Assembly: GCF_025370935.1 (NCBI RefSeq)
Contig: NC_133479.1
Location: 16,905,212 to 16,969,211, forward strand
Reading direction: 5' to 3'
Source of the DNA: Choristoneura fumiferana
Lineage: Eukaryota > Arthropoda > Insecta > Lepidoptera > Tortricidae
Length of the DNA: 64,000 nucleotides
The position numbers and the translations under genes are program-made. The notes beneath the pieces were generated by a model, which saw only the letters and a list, made by a program, of their open reading frames with translations, did not search any database and was not told where the DNA came from. This document shows, piece by piece, positions 42,482 to 52,414 of the stretch. The stretch's first letter is position 1. Each line of letters begins with the position of its first letter.

Positions 42482-42686
42482 CTAGCTTTTGCCCGCGGCT
42501 TTGCCCGCGTGGAATTCGATTATGGCGCGCTTTTCCCTCGGGAACTGTGCATTTTTCCGGGATAAAAAGTAGCCTATGTCTCTCTCTGGCCCATAAACTA
42601 TCTCTTATACCAAAAATCACGTCGATCCGTCGCTCCGTACAAACATACAAACATACAAATTTTCGCATTTATAATATTAGTATAGA
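42482..42686 (-). mobile_element. Non-autonomous Helitron, family G, intact copy
   Basis: On the minus strand it starts A|TCTATACTAATATTATAAATG and ends ACGCGGGCAAAGCCGCGGGCAAAAGCTAG|T. Length 205 bp. It contains a CATA-rich repeat of ACAAACAT near the start. This is the best reference for family G here. Partner copy: 63,329-63,532. Confidence 0.85.
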
Positions 42687-43232
42687 TTTTTTGGCTTTTT
42701 AACTCTCCAGATACGTAATTGGAATTTTGTTGTTCCCTTACGAGCACAATGATAATTGATGTAGAAATTCCGATAACGAACAAATTAGTCAACAACAACA
42801 CAACAACAAAGTTACGCAAAATTTTAATTACTTCTCAGTCGCAGAAAAGTCATTTATAATTAGAATTCTGTGAGGTTTTCGTGAGATTCTTTTGTTACTT
42901 GAAATAGTAAACTTTGGTGGTTGACTAAGATTTAAATGGCTTTGTTAATTTGAAATCCAAGTTCATTTCGTTTTTAAAGTCAAAGTTTAATAGTTTTTTA
43001 TTTATTTATTCTATGCGTTATTTAGAATATTTTATTAAATGCCTTGTCATTAAACACCCTTGTTTATAAACGTATTTGATTCATTAGTAATTATTCATAC
43101 ATTGTCATGTCCGTGTAAATCCGTGATTTGATTTTTTATTAAATCATATGTGTGATTGAAAGTGCTTTTTGATTTGAGTTATATTTAACTAACTTCACCT
43201 GCGGCTTCGAATTGGTAAATCGTGTTTTTTTT
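42687..43232. other. Non-coding DNA before the assembly gap
   Basis: AT-rich, no feature recognised. The last 50 bases include CCTGCGGCTTCGAATTGG, which may be the start of another Helitron end cut by the gap. Confidence 0.4.
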
Positions 43233-43332
43233 NNNNNNNNNNNNNNNNNNNNNNNNNNNNNNNNNNNNNNNNNNNNNNNNNNNNNNNNNNNNNNNNNNNN
43301 NNNNNNNNNNNNNNNNNNNNNNNNNNNNNNNN
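43233..43332. other. Assembly gap, 100 N
   Basis: Exactly 100 undetermined bases. A round 100 is the usual placeholder for a scaffold gap of unknown size, so the true distance across it is not known. Confidence 0.95.
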
Positions 43333-43626
43333 TATTTCACCTTTTGCACCTCGGGTTCTGTTAACGAATAAAAGTAGGTTAGGTTACTTTTTATTTGACA
43401 AAACCATTAGGGTTAAGTTAGTAGGAGGAATACTTCGAACGCTGCGGAGCATTATTTCAACAGGTGCTAGTTTCCTGTTGATTTTAGTGTGCGACTGTTT
43501 CTATTCTCTGAACAATAACAGAATTCTGGAGTGGTTTCTTCTTAGGAATGCTCTAATATTGTAAATTATTTGATTAGGTACCTAGATGAATATAAAAAAT
43601 ATGGTTGTTCCGTGCGAAACTCTTAA

Positions 43627-43840
43627 GCGGCAATTACACTGAGTCGTTCGCCGCATGCTGCATGCGGCGAACGCAAAAGTGTAAAGAACACGGTAGTCGG
43701 CCGCAATCGGCCATGTCGGCGAGCGACAGCCTGCCACCGCCTTAATATGGCCGCCGCAGTAGACGGATAGACTAATGCAAAAGTAGTTTGACATAAGTTC
43801 GGCGACCACGTTAGGTGAACGACTCAGTGTAATTGCCGCA
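43627..43840. mobile_element. TTAA-flanked MITE with inner hairpin
   Basis: GCGGCAATTACACTGAGTCG at 43,627 pairs with the inverted copy ending AATTGCCGCA at 43,840. TTAA directly borders both ends (43,623-43,626 and 43,841-43,844), the target preference of piggyBac-type transposases. The left half contains a second hairpin, TTCGCCGCATG-CTG-CATGCGGCGAA. No transposase frame; it is a non-autonomous element. Confidence 0.75.
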
Positions 43841-43844
43841 TTAA

Positions 43845-44459
43845 TCAACACGCTCTATTCATCTCTGTCTAGTTTGAGAGTAGAGATGTTATTGCACCTA
43901 TCTTATTTAGGCACGAGCAAAAGGAGTATACGTTACGCAGTCCCGTAATTAAGACACGCGAAAGCTTCTGATTTAAATATACTTATAAAACGAAGTAACG
44001 TGACTAGCCAGTCACACCAGCACGCGTAGTTAGTCAGCTGCACTGACTAACTAAGCGACAAATCACAACCTTTAGCCTCACTCGAGCAGGTGTGTTAAGA
44101 AAGGATTTCCGACATTCCCATCAGCTTCATATTGTTCCGCTGGAGCAAAGCTATCACGTACCTAATGTTATTTTATTTCTTTATCTACAATGAAACGATT
44201 TACTTGATCGTGAAGAAACTATTATGCATCTGTAATTATTAATGGAAATAATTAACATACTTACCAGGAAAAAAAATACAATCAGTGCCTACCTACCTCG
44301 GTACCTACTAATTATGTTCTGCGAACATCAAAACAATAAACAATTAAGCGACAGTCTAATAATGACAAAAATTTAGTAGGATAAGAATAATTAACGAAAG
44401 GTAATTAAAGTAAGGTCACAAATGATATAATATCCATAAATAAATTAATAGAAATAAGT
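43845..44459. other. Non-coding DNA, no gene seen
   Basis: Anonymous sequence left of the retrotransposon. The exact 5' boundary of that element cannot be placed, so part of this could be its leader. Confidence 0.4.
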
Positions 44460-44877
44460 AGTGGCAACCCCAAGCCAGTAAACACCAATAACGAGTGCTC
44501 GTCAACATTTTAATTGAAAATATTAAATTAGATCACATTAAATCAGTGAATTTGTATTCAACAGTTGTGCTGAAAAGTGTAAAAACGTACTTCACCAGTA
44601 TTACTGCTAAAAAGAAGAAAGTGCTACGAAATATCGCAAAAAATAAATCACGGGTAGGAATCAATAACGACTGACTGATTACAAACTTTAAAAACGAAGT
44701 TTAAAAATACGTTCTGATTGGATGTTATTAAATGACAGCTGACATATATACAGTGGTGCCAACAGCAAAGGCAGTAAAAATGTTGCCAGTCTAAAAAAAA
44801 AAAAAAAAAGCACAACTCGTTCAGAAACAAACACAACTCGATTATTTATCGATTAAAATAACGATTATCTATATCGA

Positions 44878-45768
44878 ATGGTAGCAATGATGAGTCAAAA
44901 ATTTACCACACAGCAGGTTAAGAAGGTTGTATGCTCCAAATGTACTAAACGTATAATGAACAAAGAATTTTTAAAATGCTGTCATTGCAAAAAAACATAT
45001 GATATTGGATGCACAAATGTTACACAAAAGCGATATTACTTAATGGAAAATAAGTTATCATGGAAGTGCCATGAATGCCATAGTCATGATCAAAAAACTA
45101 ATAACAAACTAAATATGAAAAATAATTTTCCAAGTGGTTCCACAAGTCTTAGCAGTACACCAACAAAAGACTACGTAACCTTCAGGAGACAAAAACAAAA
45201 GCAGCAGCAAATTGAGGTTAGCGAATTATTAGCGGCAGAAATTTCGACTGAGAATTCTTTTGAGTCACTTCCCACCGACGATGAAGAAGGTAATAGGGTG
45301 GCTGAGAATATCACCTTAAATAGGAGTTGTCCTGACCTAGGAACAATCACTGAAGACACACTTGATGATTATAAAAGTAAAATTACTACTTTAGAATTAA
45401 AACTGCAGTCAGCTGAAAATGAAATTCAGAATTTATTATCAGAGAATATTAACTTAAAGAAATGCATAGACGAAAATAATATAACTATTAAACGACTAAC
45501 ACAAATATGTTCATCTACATCTACACCTAAAGTTCAAAAAAATAAAATCATAGGGAAAGGAGTTAATAAAATCCTAACTAACTTCAACCAATCAAAAATA
45601 TCTAATGACGATGAAGTAAATAAAACAATCAAAGGATCAACGACAACAACTCAACAAACACAGATAAAATTCCCAATGATACAACGGCCCAAAGTCGCAG
45701 CACACCTAACCACTAAAGATAAAAAAATCAGCATCATCAGCGCCACAAGTAGCTGGAAAACAATATAA
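44878..45768 (+). CDS. Retrotransposon ORF1, N-terminal part (PHD-like finger, coiled coil)
   Basis: The 296-codon segment starts MVAMMSQKFTTQQVKKVVCS. Residues 19-67 form a PHD-like zinc finger: C19-x2-C22, C34-x2-C37, C45, then W62-x-C64-x2-C67; the usual His ligand four to five residues after the fourth Cys is replaced (YDIGC). Residues about 163-208 are a Lys/Glu/Leu-rich coiled coil (ITTLELKLQSAENEIQNLL). The remainder is basic and Thr/Gln-rich. In related elements ORF1 is an RNA-binding, multimerising chaperone that packages the element RNA. The frame stops at TAA within TAATG, overlapping the next segment. The second stretch of the protein lies in another frame. Confidence 0.8.
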   Translation: MVAMMSQKFTTQQVKKVVCSKCTKRIMNKEFLKCCHCKKTYDIGCTNVTQKRYYLMENKLSWKCHECHSHDQKTNNKLNMKNNFPSGSTSLSSTPTKDYVTFRRQKQKQQQIEVSELLAAEISTENSFESLPTDDEEGNRVAENITLNRSCPDLGTITEDTLDDYKSKITTLELKLQSAENEIQNLLSENINLKKCIDENNITIKRLTQICSSTSTPKVQKNKIIGKGVNKILTNFNQSKISNDDEVNKTIKGSTTTTQQTQIKFPMIQRPKVAAHLTTKDKKISIISATSSWKTI

Positions 45769-46277
45769 TGTTAAAAAATATGTTGAGATATTTTGATGGC
45801 TTTAGTTGTTGCCATATGGGCATCCCAGGTGGAGGAATACGTCAGCTCATAAAGGGACTACAGATGAAACTTCAAGACTACACTATGCAAGACTTCTGTA
45901 TTTTGATGATCGGTGACCAAGATTTCAAAACAAGCAATAACTTCAACGCCAAAGCCCTTGTTCAAGAAATACAGTTGGAGCTTAATGAAATAAAACATAC
46001 TAACGTGATTGTGTGTACACCGACATACATTTGTGGAGCTCCATTATACAACTACCGGGTGGAAATATTTAATAAATTCCTAATTCAAGACATACAGGCT
46101 AATAAATATTCGTACTTCTTGGACTCAAACTTGGACGTAACATTTGATATGTTCTCATACCGTACAGGCAAAATTACAAATGTTGGAATTAACAATGTTT
46201 TTGAAAATATCAAACGATTGCTGATGGAAATTGAATATGAAGCGGCACAAAAAAATAAACAAACCGACAACAACTAA
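45768..46277 (+). CDS. Retrotransposon ORF1, SGNH-esterase-like part
   Basis: A 169-codon open frame begins MLKNMLRYFDGFSCCHMGIP, shares one base with the preceding stop (TAATG) and is shifted by -1. The text FCILMIGDQDF and TNVIVCTPTYICGAP, then FLDSNLDVTFDMFSYRTGKI, matches what I know of the esterase-like domain of CR1-type ORF1 proteins, where the central GxxDF block stands in the place of the SGNH block with G-x-N-D. The catalytic Ser block is not obvious. In the family this domain is normally in one frame with the PHD finger, so either an indel split it or this copy uses termination-reinitiation. The true C-terminus runs in the frame of 46,231-46,419. Confidence 0.7.
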   Translation: MLKNMLRYFDGFSCCHMGIPGGGIRQLIKGLQMKLQDYTMQDFCILMIGDQDFKTSNNFNAKALVQEIQLELNEIKHTNVIVCTPTYICGAPLYNYRVEIFNKFLIQDIQANKYSYFLDSNLDVTFDMFSYRTGKITNVGINNVFENIKRLLMEIEYEAAQKNKQTDNN

Positions 46278-46419
46278 GAATAATACCGCAAAAAGAACTA
46301 TCCCTTATTATTTTAAGGCGAAGGTAACCCATGAAGATAAAACAACTCTACAGTGTCAACAAAATACAAAGTCACCAATAGAAAGCGAAATAAATACGCA
46401 AGACTTTTTTCGCTTTTAA
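46231..46419 (+). pseudogene. Retrotransposon ORF1 C-terminal tail in original frame
   Basis: This short frame overlaps the end of the previous one and returns to the phase of 44,878. It carries KRTIPYYFKAK and ends TQDFFRF-stop, a T-I-P-x-F/Y-F ... FFR ending that I recognise from lepidopteran CR1-type ORF1 proteins. ORF2 begins immediately after the stop (CLNIMHQNI). So ORF1 likely spans 44,878-46,419 with two compensating one-base shifts, one near 45,753-45,768 and one in about 46,231-46,277. Confidence 0.6.
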
Positions 46420-46420
46420 T

Positions 46421-47450
46421 TGCCTAAATATAATGCACCAAAACATCGCAGGTCTCATAAATAAACTAGACTTATTAATAGTTCATCTAGATGAATTAGC
46501 AGAAAAAAAAAACTAACGTTGACATTGTTTGTATAACAGAACATTTTATTGAAGCAGGTCACGAGGAAGTTGTAATATTGCCAAACTTCAGGCTTGTAGC
46601 ATATTACTCAAGAAAATGCGAAAAGCGTGGAGGAGCCTGTATCCTGGTCAGATCGGACTTGCAATACAAGGAACTACCAGACATCGCAAAACAATCAATC
46701 TCGGGAATTTTGGAGTGCTGTGCAATTGAACTACCTTACCACGATATAGTTTTAGTTTGTGTTTATAGACTACCGAGGTACGTTAATATAACTGCCTTTT
46801 ATGAAAAGCTCAATTTAATTTTAAGCAAAATTTGTAGTAAGAATTCAGCAAAAAAAGTTATAATTTGTGGCGATTTCAATTTTGACATTTTAAAAAAGAA
46901 TAATATGACATTAGAATTTGAAAACTTTTTATTAGGATATGGTTTAAAGCTGGAAATACATTCACCCACACGGCTAATAAGTGGTTCATGCTTAGATAAT
47001 TTTGCACACAACTTACGACGCGGCACAAAAAATCAAATTCTTGACCTCAACTTATCGGATCATACTGCTCAGGTCCTAAAAATTCCAACAAAGAGAGTAA
47101 ATAAAATTGACTTCTGGCGAACTGAAAAACGGGATTACTCACTGGAACACTTTGATCGGTTTAAATCTTATCTAAGAAGTCTGTCTTTCTCTGAAATTTA
47201 TAGCACCTCTGATCCTAATATAGCATATAATGCATTTATGGATAATTTTGGATTATTGTATGACTTGTGTTTTCCAATAAAAATTGTTACAATACGGACT
47301 AAACCAAGAATTAAATGGATATCAAAGGGCATAAAAGCTTGTAGTAAAAAACAAAGAATCCTACTATGGCAATACAGACGATCACCTTCCACAGATAACA
47401 AAGTTCGCTTGAAAAATTATTCCAAAACTTATAAAAAATTATTAAATTAA
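46421..47450 (+). pseudogene. Retrotransposon ORF2, APE-type endonuclease
   Basis: The N-terminal APE-like endonuclease nicks target DNA for reverse transcription. It starts CLNIMHQNIAGLINKLDLL (first ATG at 46,433). Catalytic blocks visible: the N of HQN, E of CITEHF near 46,537, GGACILV, CVYRLP, GDFNFD at about 46,869, and LSDHT at 47,055. The canonical order N-E-Y-GDFN-SDH is complete. An A10 run at 46,503-46,512 (nine would keep phase) shifts the frame by +1, and at about 47,430-47,450 a one-base loss shifts it again before the reverse transcriptase. Length and order match the family. Confidence 0.8.
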
Positions 47451-49273
47451 CACAGAAAGTACAAAACAATTATGCAATTAATGTTTCAGAAAATAAAGCA
47501 AAGACAACATGGAAAATTATTAACAATTGTAGAGCTAACTACCCGAAAGATCCTATACAAAGACTAAAATATAATAATACAATTATCACTGACCCTAATC
47601 AAATGGCAACAGTTTTTAACAATCACTTTGTACAAAGACAAATTAAACATGACAATAAAAATAATGATGCTAATCCTAAAATCAGTAACAATGTGCAATC
47701 AATATTTATGGAACCAACTACACCCCAGGAGATTAAAACTATTATTAGCAATTTAAAAAATACCAGAACTGTAGGTTTCGACAATATTGCTACTAATGTG
47801 ATTAAGAGTGTAAGTGATATTATAGATAGTCATATTAGTCACATAGTAAACCTTTCTATAGAGGCGGGCATTTTTCCAGATGGTCTTAAAACGACTGTCA
47901 TAAAACCTCTACTCAAGAAAGGTAATTCTGATGATCCACAAAATCACAGACCAATTGCTAAAACTTCTATTCTCTCAAAAATATTTGAAAAGGTTATATA
48001 TCAACGACTGTATACCTATCTACAAAAATTTAATCTCCTTTGTGGGGAGCAAAGAGGTTTCAGGAAAGAAGTCTCAATAAACATAGCTATATACGACTTG
48101 GTTAAATTAGTAATAAAAAATATGGATAAGAGAAACCCGGTTTGTGCACTATTTACAGATATGACCAAAGCCTTCGATTATGTCAATCACAAGAAACTTC
48201 TGTATAAGCTAAATAGATATGGCATTAGAGGTAATGTACTAAGCCTTATTGAATCTTACCTTTGTAATCGCCCACAATACACTGAGCTATCAAGAATATG
48301 TTACAAAAGCAAAAGGGAATATATATATCGCTCAACTGCACAATATAGTCAATGTGGCGTCCCACAGGGGAGTGTACTGGGCCCCTTACTGTTTTTGGTC
48401 TATATAAATGACTTACCTAATGAAGTCCATCATCCTATGGTGTTGTATGCTGATGATAGCACATCTATTATACAATGTAATAATCTAAGTGAATATGAAA
48501 ATGACATAAATTCTGTACTACATAATGTTATAAAATGGTTAGATAGTAATAACTTAATAATCAATCTAACTAAAACTAGTGTTATGCATTTTCATCAGAG
48601 AACACAGGTAAATAATATAGACATCACCTATGAAGGCAACAAAGTGGAAAAGGTTGAAGTAACCAAATTTCTAGGCCTTATTATTGACAGACAACTTAAT
48701 TGGAAACAGCATATAGAGGAGCTATGTAAGAGGTTAAGTAAATCAGCTTACGCACTTTTTAAACTATCCAAAATAGCTAAACATGAAGCAGTATTAATGG
48801 CTTATCACGGGCTTGTAGGTTCAATACTGAGATATGGAGTGATATTTTGGGGCAACTCTGTTGACAGAGAGGTGGCATTCAGAGCACAGAAACGATGTAT
48901 CAGAGCTATGTATGGTCTAAATGTAACAGATAGCTGTTTTCCTTTCTTTAATAAAATGAAAATTCTGACTCTTCCATCATTATACATTCTGGAAGTGGCC
49001 TGCTTTGTAAAGTCCAACCCGAATCTTTTTAGGAGTGTATCACAAGACCGCAGATTTCCGATACGTTCACAACATGACCAAAAAGTAACAGTCATACCTT
49101 GTAACACTGCTTTATTGAGAAAAAGTATAATTGGCATGGGACCAAAAATATTTAATAGAATACCAGCATCTATTAGAGTTCTAAAAACTAACCAGTTCAA
49201 AAAAGCTTTACAATCAATTTTAATCGAGAAATGCTTTTATTCAATTAATGATTTTTTCAATGAATATAATTAG
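47435..49273 (+). CDS. Retrotransposon ORF2, reverse transcriptase
   Basis: The frame is open for about 612 codons; the first methionine in it is at 47,603, but the protein should start in the upstream endonuclease. Counting from that Met, motif A is LFTDMTKAFDYVNH (D186), motif B QGSVLGPLLFLVYINDL (from about 255), motif C YADDSTSI (Y282, D284, D285), and FLGLIID follows as motif E. All three catalytic Asp are present. The thumb/C-terminal region ends FKKALQSILIEKCFYSINDF. The polymerase alone looks intact, so the copy is recent. It makes element cDNA at the nicked target in the nucleus. Confidence 0.9.
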   Translation, partial: KIIKLTQKVQNNYAINVSENKAKTTWKIINNCRANYPKDPIQRLKYNNTIITDPNQMATVFNNHFVQRQIKHDNKNNDANPKISNNVQSIFMEPTTPQEIKTIISNLKNTRTVGFDNIATNVIKSVSDIIDSHISHIVNLSIEAGIFPDGLKTTVIKPLLKKGNSDDPQNHRPIAKTSILSKIFEKVIYQRLYTYLQKFNLLCGEQRGFRKEVSINIAIYDLVKLVIKNMDKRNPVCALFTDMTKAFDYVNHKKLLYKLNRYGIRGNVLSLIESYLCNRPQYTELSRICYKSKREYIYRSTAQYSQCGVPQGSVLGPLLFLVYINDLPNEVHHPMVLYADDSTSIIQCNNLSEYENDINSVLHNVIKWLDSNNLIINLTKTSVMHFHQRTQVNNIDITYEGNKVEKVEVTKFLGLIIDRQLNWKQHIEELCKRLSKSAYALFKLSKIAKHEAVLMAYHGLVGSILRYGVIFWGNSVDREVAFRAQKRCIRAMYGLNVTDSCFPFFNKMKILTLPSLYILEVACFVKSNPNLFRSVSQDRRFPIRSQHDQKVTVIPCNTALLRKSIIGMGPKIFNRIPASIRVLKTNQFKKALQSILIEKCFYSINDFFNEYN

Positions 49274-49619
49274 TGTACCGATGATACTACCCTATTTGTG
49301 ACTTCCTTATTTAATTTTTTTTTATTTTATTTATTGGACATGTACCTAATCATTTGTTGGAATTGTTTAATTTAGATGGGAAATGACATACAATGTTTTA
49401 ATTTGTTTGAACTATTATTACTGCTATTAATTCTACAAATTGTTTTTGACTGAGTTTTGTTTTAATCAATGCTGCATGTTTGATTAAATCGCTAGAATGT
49501 TTGGATGTACAACTAAACGAATGTGTAACTGCAAAATATTTGTACGCCTAACGGCAAAACATAGAGTTCTATGAAATATTATAAGATCTGTTTTTGTACC
49601 TATGTTTGACAAATAAATT

Positions 49620-49645
49620 TATCATTATCATTATCATTATCATTA
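49620..49645 (+). repeat. ATCATT simple-repeat tail
   Basis: Four and a half hexanucleotide units follow AATAAATT at the 3' end of the retrotransposon. Simple-repeat tails instead of poly-A are typical for CR1/L2/Jockey-group elements. Confidence 0.85.
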
Positions 49646-49658
49646 ATGATCGGCTTTA

Positions 49659-49927
49659 NNNNNNNNNNNNNNNNNNNNNNNNNNNNNNNNNNNNNNNNNN
49701 NNNNNNNNNNNNNNNNNNNNNNNNNNNNNNNNNNNNNNNNNNNNNNNNNNNNNNNNNNNNNNNNNNNNNNNNNNNNNNNNNNNNNNNNNNNNNNNNNNNN
49801 NNNNNNNNNNNNNNNNNNNNNNNNNNNNNNNNNNNNNNNNNNNNNNNNNNNNNNNNNNNNNNNNNNNNNNNNNNNNNNNNNNNNNNNNNNNNNNNNNNNN
49901 NNNNNNNNNNNNNNNNNNNNNNNNNNN
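49659..49927. other. Assembly gap, 269 N
   Basis: 269 undetermined bases, a sized gap. It separates the retrotransposon from copy 2 of the duplicated block and hides the left junction of that copy. Any open frame drawn across it is meaningless. Confidence 0.95.
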
Positions 49928-49946
49928 AGAAAAAAAAATTTAAATA

Positions 49947-50085
49947 CTAGCCTGTTACCCGCGACTCCGTCGCGTAGAATTATGTAGTTTAACCCTATGT
50001 AATTTCTCAGGATAAAAACTAAATCGGTTCAGCGGTTTTGACGTGATGGAGTAACAAACAAACAGACTTACAAACTTTCGCATTT
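49947..50085 (-). mobile_element. Truncated Helitron remnant, copy 2
   Basis: Partner of 29,082-29,221. It reads GCGACTCCGTCGCGTAG where copy 1 has GCGACTCCGTCCGCGTAG. Confidence 0.6.
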
Positions 50086-50086
50086 A

Positions 50087-51779
50087 TCTATATATATAAA
50101 AGGCAAAAGTGATTGACTGATGTATCAACGCACAGCCCAAACCGCTAGGTCTAGGGATTCCAAATTTAGCACGTAGGTTCCTTTTATGGTCTAGGGGTGC
50201 ACTAAGAAAGGATTTTTCAAAATTCACCCCTTAAGGGGGTGAAATGGGGGTCAAAGTTAGTATGGGGAAATAAGATTAGTTAGACTATTTCATTCGAAAC
50301 TTCACAGGAGTACTCTTAACAATAAATAAGTAACACGTGTTTCAGATTTTTTGAGAATTTAACCCTAAAAGGGGGTAATTTGGTGGCAACGTCATCGAAA
50401 ATCAATCGTTGATATATCAACGCACAGCCGAAACTCTGGACGTAGAGACTTAAAAATTTTCACATAGATACCTTATACAATGTAAGCATCCACTAAGAAA
50501 GGATTTTCGGAAATTCTTACGGGAACAGGAAAAGGGATTTATATATTCGATTCCGAGTGACCCTATCTCAGTAACTATAATAACTAGACTCTTCAAATTT
50601 GATTCACAAGTAGGTATTACATTAGTCAAAACATCGATTTAGGATTTTTGGAAATTCCCACGGGATAAGGAAAAACGGGATTTATATATTCAGTTTAATG
50701 GAATCCTATGAACTATAATTACTAGACTCTTCAAATTTGGCATAGAAGTAGGTCATTATAATAATAAAAAACAGTTTTAAGGATTTTGGGAAACTCCCAC
50801 GGGATAAGGAAAAATGGGATTTATATTCAGTTTAATGGAATCTATTTTTCGTTTTGCTGGTCCTAGAAAACTGATATTTAGCATTTAGGTTCCTTGAGAA
50901 GTGCTGGGGACACTATAAAAGAATTTCCTGAAATTCTGACGGGAACGGGAAAAAATGGGATTTTTCGATTTACTGGTCGTAGAAGGCTGCAATTTGGCAT
51001 GTAGGTAGGTTGCTTAAGGAGTGAAGAGAACCATTAAGAAATTTCCCGAAATTCCCACGGGAAAGGGAAAAAAACGGGATTTTTCGTTTTACTGGTCCTA
51101 GAAAGCTGAAATTCGGCATGTAGCTGTTTGGGGAGTGTAAGGGAGCGTTAAGAGAGGGCTTTCCAAAATTCGCACGGGAACGGAAAATAGGGATTTTTCC
51201 TTTTACTGATCGTAGAAAACTCAAATTTAGCATTTAAGTTCCTTGGGGAGCGTAGTAGCACTACAAAAGAATTTCCCGAAATTGTGACAACAGGAAAAAC
51301 AGGATTTATCGTTATACTGGTCGTAGAAAGCTGAAATTAAGCATGTAGGTTGCTTCGGGAGTGTAGAAAAGCATTAAGAGATAATTTGCCGAAATTCTCA
51401 CGGAAAAAGGAAAAAATGGGATTTTTCGTTTTACTGGTAGAAAGCTGAAATTCGATGTAGGTTGCTTGGGGAATGTAGCATTGAGAGAGGACATTCCAAA
51501 ATTCATACGAGAATGGGGAAAAACAGGATTTTTCGTTTTACTGGTCGTAGAAAGCTGAAACTTGGCAAGTGGGTTCTTTGGGGAGTGGAGGGGAACGATA
51601 ATTGAGCATTTTCTGAAATTCTTATGGGAACGGGAAAAAAAACAGGATTTTGCGTTTTACTGGTTGTAGAAAGCTAAAATTTCAAAATTCAAAAGTTTAT
51701 ACTGCACGTACACTGATCGTAGAAAGTCAATCTGTGTTACCCCAAATTTAACGCGAGCGAAGCCGCGGGCAAAAGCTAG
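50087..51779 (+). mobile_element. Helitron family B, copy B2
   Basis: Same ends and internal ~120-bp array as B1, 14 bp shorter because of scattered small deletions, mostly in homopolymers (for example at 51,181: CGGAAAATAGGG for CGGGAAAATACGGG). Confidence 0.85.
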
Positions 51780-52414
51780 TCTATATATATAAAGAAAAAA
51801 CTAACTGACTGACTTATAGATCAACGCACAGCCCAAACCGCTGGGCCTAGAAACTTGAAACTTGGTACAGGGTTCTTTTTGTGATGTAAGTGAGCAGAAA
51901 GAAAGGATTTTAAGAAATTCATCCCCTAAGGGGGTGAATAGGGGGTGAAGTTTATATGGAATTTTCTCATTTCTGGACTTATAAGTATGAAAATAGGTGT
52001 TTAAAGTTCTCGATTACAAATAAAAATTATTTGTGTAAGTGAAATGGATAAAAACTCCCCCTAAAGGGGTAAAATGGGGGGTAAAGTTTGTATGGAAATT
52101 TCTCATTTCTGGACTTAGAAGTATGAAAATAGGTGTATAAGTTCTCGATTACAATTAAAATTATCTGTGTAAGTGAAATGGATAAAAATCCCCCCTAAAG
52201 GGGTAAAACGGAGAGGTAAAATTTGTATTGAAATTTTCTCATTTGTGGATTTAAAAGTATGAAAATAGATATACAAGTTCTCGATTACAACCAAAACTAA
52301 TCTGTGTGAAATGGAATACAATCCTCCCCTAAAGGGGCATTATAACGGGGGTTAATTAAAACATATGCCCATATAACTAAAGTACACGCGGACGAAGTCG
52401 CGGGCAAAAGCTAG
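51780..52414 (+). mobile_element. Helitron family C, copy C2
   Basis: It follows B2 with the same fused CTAG|TC junction. Its leading TA run is shorter than in C1. It ends GAAGTCGCGGGCAAAAGCTAG, where C1 has GAGC in place of GGGC. Confidence 0.85.

Larger units (their letters stand above)
29057..43152. repeat. 14.1-kb duplicated block, copy 1
   Basis: This stretch is repeated in the same order and orientation at 49,928-64,000. All Helitrons, SINEs, MITEs and LINE tails in it have a partner shifted by about 20.83-20.87 kb. Differences seen by eye are mainly one- to few-base indels plus scattered substitutions. Copy 1 continues without a break into unduplicated DNA on its left; its right limit is unknown because copy 2 leaves the window. 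Confidence 0.95.
44460..49645 (+). mobile_element. Near-complete CR1/Jockey-superfamily non-LTR retrotransposon
   Basis: Order: a probable 5' leader (about 44,460-44,877, containing an A17 run at 44,793), ORF1 (44,878-46,419), ORF2 (about 46,421-49,273), a short 3' UTR with AATAAA at 49,612 and a tail of ATCATT repeats at 49,620-49,645. Two ORFs with PHD/esterase-like ORF1, APE endonuclease, reverse transcriptase and a simple-repeat tail without poly-A fit the CR1/Jockey group. It has no LTRs. The 5' limit is estimated, and target duplications could not be found because a gap follows 13 bp after the tail. Frame breaks in both ORFs make it probably inactive. Confidence 0.85.

Noticed and set aside
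49594..49987. Open frames of 113-118 codons across the N run
   Set aside because: They exist only because undetermined bases contain no stop codons.
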